Shown here: in pieces, positions 63,180-64,000 of the stretch
Layout: every line of letters starts with the position of its first letter
How positions within the stretch are numbered: position 1 is the stretch's first letter
Assembly: GCA_016714985.1 (NCBI GenBank)
Contig: JADKBS010000019.1
Coordinates: 62,001-126,000, forward strand
DNA length: 64,000 bases
Source: Saprospiraceae bacterium
Lineage (GTDB): Bacteria; Bacteroidota; Bacteroidia; Chitinophagales; Saprospiraceae
Reading direction: 5' to 3'
The notes under the pieces: model-generated
What the model saw: the letters and a program-made list of their open reading frames with translations, nothing else
The model's database searches: none
Told to the model about the DNA's origin: nothing
Translations under genes and position numbers: made by a program

Positions 63180-63683
63180 CTACTGGGGGCTTTCCGGCAA
63201 ATAATGGTACCCCAAATACGCAATCTTCCACACCCCGTCCTGCTTTTCGAGGATGCGGGTTTCAAGCGATTTGCCCAAGAGCTTGCGGGTGTCCTTTTCG
63301 TAGGAGAACTGCTCGAAGGTGTACCAGGCCATGTCGTGCGAAATCCTGAAATTTTCGTTGGCCCTTTCCTCAGTGGAGCCTTGCCATAGTGTTTCATTGG
63401 CATCGAACTGCTTTTTCTTAGTCTCTTTCAGGGATTCGAAACCATTATAGGATTCGACTTTATGGGGATACCCCTCCCAATAGCCGTACTTTCGGAAAGC
63501 GGGCGATTCGAGGTAAGTGCTCTTCCATGCCTCGAAATCCTGTTTGTAGTAGGATTCTGTCTCCTTGGCAATGACGGCCTGGATGGCCGCTTTTTCTTTT
63601 TCGAAATCCACGGGTGGTAAAGGGCTTTGGCAGCCGAGCAATACAGTGGTTAGGAGGAAAATGATGATCTTACCAACTTTCAT
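63180..63683 (-). CDS. NTF2-like lipoprotein
   Basis: 167 residues from ATG 63683. Lipobox LLTTVLLGC, then FEKEKAAIQAVIAKETESYY, WKSTYLESPAFRKYGY and GVWKIAYLGYHYLP, the helix-strand order of SnoaL/NTF2-like domains. It may bind a small ligand; no active site is evident. It is convergent with the VPS10-like gene. A large palindrome lies in its upstream region. Confidence 0.78.
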   Translation of the reverse strand: MKVGKIIIFLLTTVLLGCQSPLPPVDFEKEKAAIQAVIAKETESYYKQDFEAWKSTYLESPAFRKYGYWEGYPHKVESYNGFESLKETKKKQFDANETLWQGSTEERANENFRISHDMAWYTFEQFSYEKDTRKLLGKSLETRILEKQDGVWKIAYLGYHYLPESPQ

Positions 63684-63718
63684 GGTTGTTGATTTTTGAG
63701 AATATTCATTTTTCTGTA

Positions 63719-63787
63719 TCAAGCAACGCCGCAACGGACGCAACGCTTTGATAATTAATACGTTGCGCTCGTGGCGGCGTTGCTTGA
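63719..63787. repeat. Large nested palindrome upstream of the NTF2-like gene
   Basis: TCAAGCAACGCCGC (63719-63732) with GCGGCGTTGCTTGA (63774-63787), perfect 14 bp, and an inner CGCAACG/CGTTGCG pair at 63739-63745 and 63761-63767. It lies 36 bases from the start codon, so it may shape the 5' UTR or be a dispersed repeat. Confidence 0.65.
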
Positions 63788-63873
63788 CACACTTTTTGAA
63801 CACACTCCCTGATTTTTATTAAATTAAATGCTCAATGATGTCCAAATTTCCGGCAAGGTAGAAGGCTTTCCGC

Positions 63874-64000
63874 TTATGTAAAACCGTTTGGCTTTTCGTA
63901 TGCCGAAACCTGCTCATTTTCCAGTGCCTTCGCCTCGGAAAACAACCTCCCCGGCAGCCTTTCCATGATTTCCCGCTCACCTGGCCCGTGTCGTTCGATG
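63874..64000 (-). CDS. 3' end of a gene entering from the right
   Basis: On the minus strand the frame is open from the window edge to TAA at 63874, giving IERHGPGEREIMERLPGRLF and then SEAKALENEQVSAYEKPNGF T. The composition is protein-like, but 42 codons are too few to name a family. Confidence 0.45.
   Translation of the reverse strand, partial: IERHGPGEREIMERLPGRLFSEAKALENEQVSAYEKPNGFT

Overview
The window looks like chromosome from a free-living Bacteroidota, most likely a Saprospiria-type lineage (inference, no rRNA present). The support is a protein with a type IX secretion C-terminal sorting domain, a periplasmic-propeller histidine kinase, many SpII lipoproteins, beta-barrels, a GH43 enzyme, starts without Shine-Dalgarno sequences, and promoters of the TAnnTTTG type with an upstream TTG about 20 bases away. 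There are no tRNA or rRNA genes, no CRISPR array and no recognisable transposase.

Layout. 1-8.5 kb: TPR protein (cut by the window edge), thioredoxin-like protein, 1.6 kb of repeat-rich intergenic DNA, a histone-H1-like AT-hook/HhH repeat protein and an HTTM membrane protein with a long perfect palindrome inside its coding sequence. 8.5-14.4 kb: Fic AMPylator, a short charged protein and topoisomerase IV subunit ParE in one tight cluster, then a zeta-toxin-like pair and a beta-barrel. 14.4-23.5 kb: VWA lipoprotein, hypotheticals, SIS protein, RNA ligase, orphan antitoxin, MetE-like enzyme, XisH/XisI and an MBL-fold hydrolase. 23.5-39.6 kb: an exported/respiratory block with three c-type cytochromes, a propeller histidine kinase plus LuxR-type regulator, S41 protease, a DinB gene broken by a small palindromic insertion, FAD monooxygenase plus cupin, and a T9SS-sorted protein. 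39.7-51.8 kb: LRR-Roc-COR-TIR protein, NHL propeller, GH43, RelE/ParE toxin-antitoxin, an AAA ATPase with a TOPRIM-like partner, a haem-motif lipoprotein and an alpha/alpha-toroid protein. 51.8-59.7 kb: a three-gene operon encoding a trypsin-NUC1 nuclease fusion, an EAD1-like/trypsin/degenerate-NTPase protein and a STAND NTPase with a C-terminal TIR. 60-64 kb: sortilin/VPS10-like secreted protein, an NTF2-like lipoprotein and the end of another gene.

The most interesting items are (1) the protease/nuclease/STAND-TIR operon, which looks like a multi-component immune or cell-suicide system; (2) four copies of a 127-133 bp mobile element with terminal inverted repeats, two internal hairpins and 8-bp target duplications, matching in three copies; (3) palindromic repeats inside reading frames, and one small palindromic insertion that breaks a DinB gene; (4) a conserved upstream motif at fixed distance from -7-like boxes in front of genes for exported proteins.

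Caution: at least eight genes (parE, a cytochrome c, DUF2267, Roco-TIR, RelE toxin, AAA ATPase, EAD-trypsin, VPS10-like) are broken only by single-base indels, several of them in short homopolymers. This is typical of an under-polished long-read assembly, so I annotate them as single genes with suspected indels and not as decayed genes.
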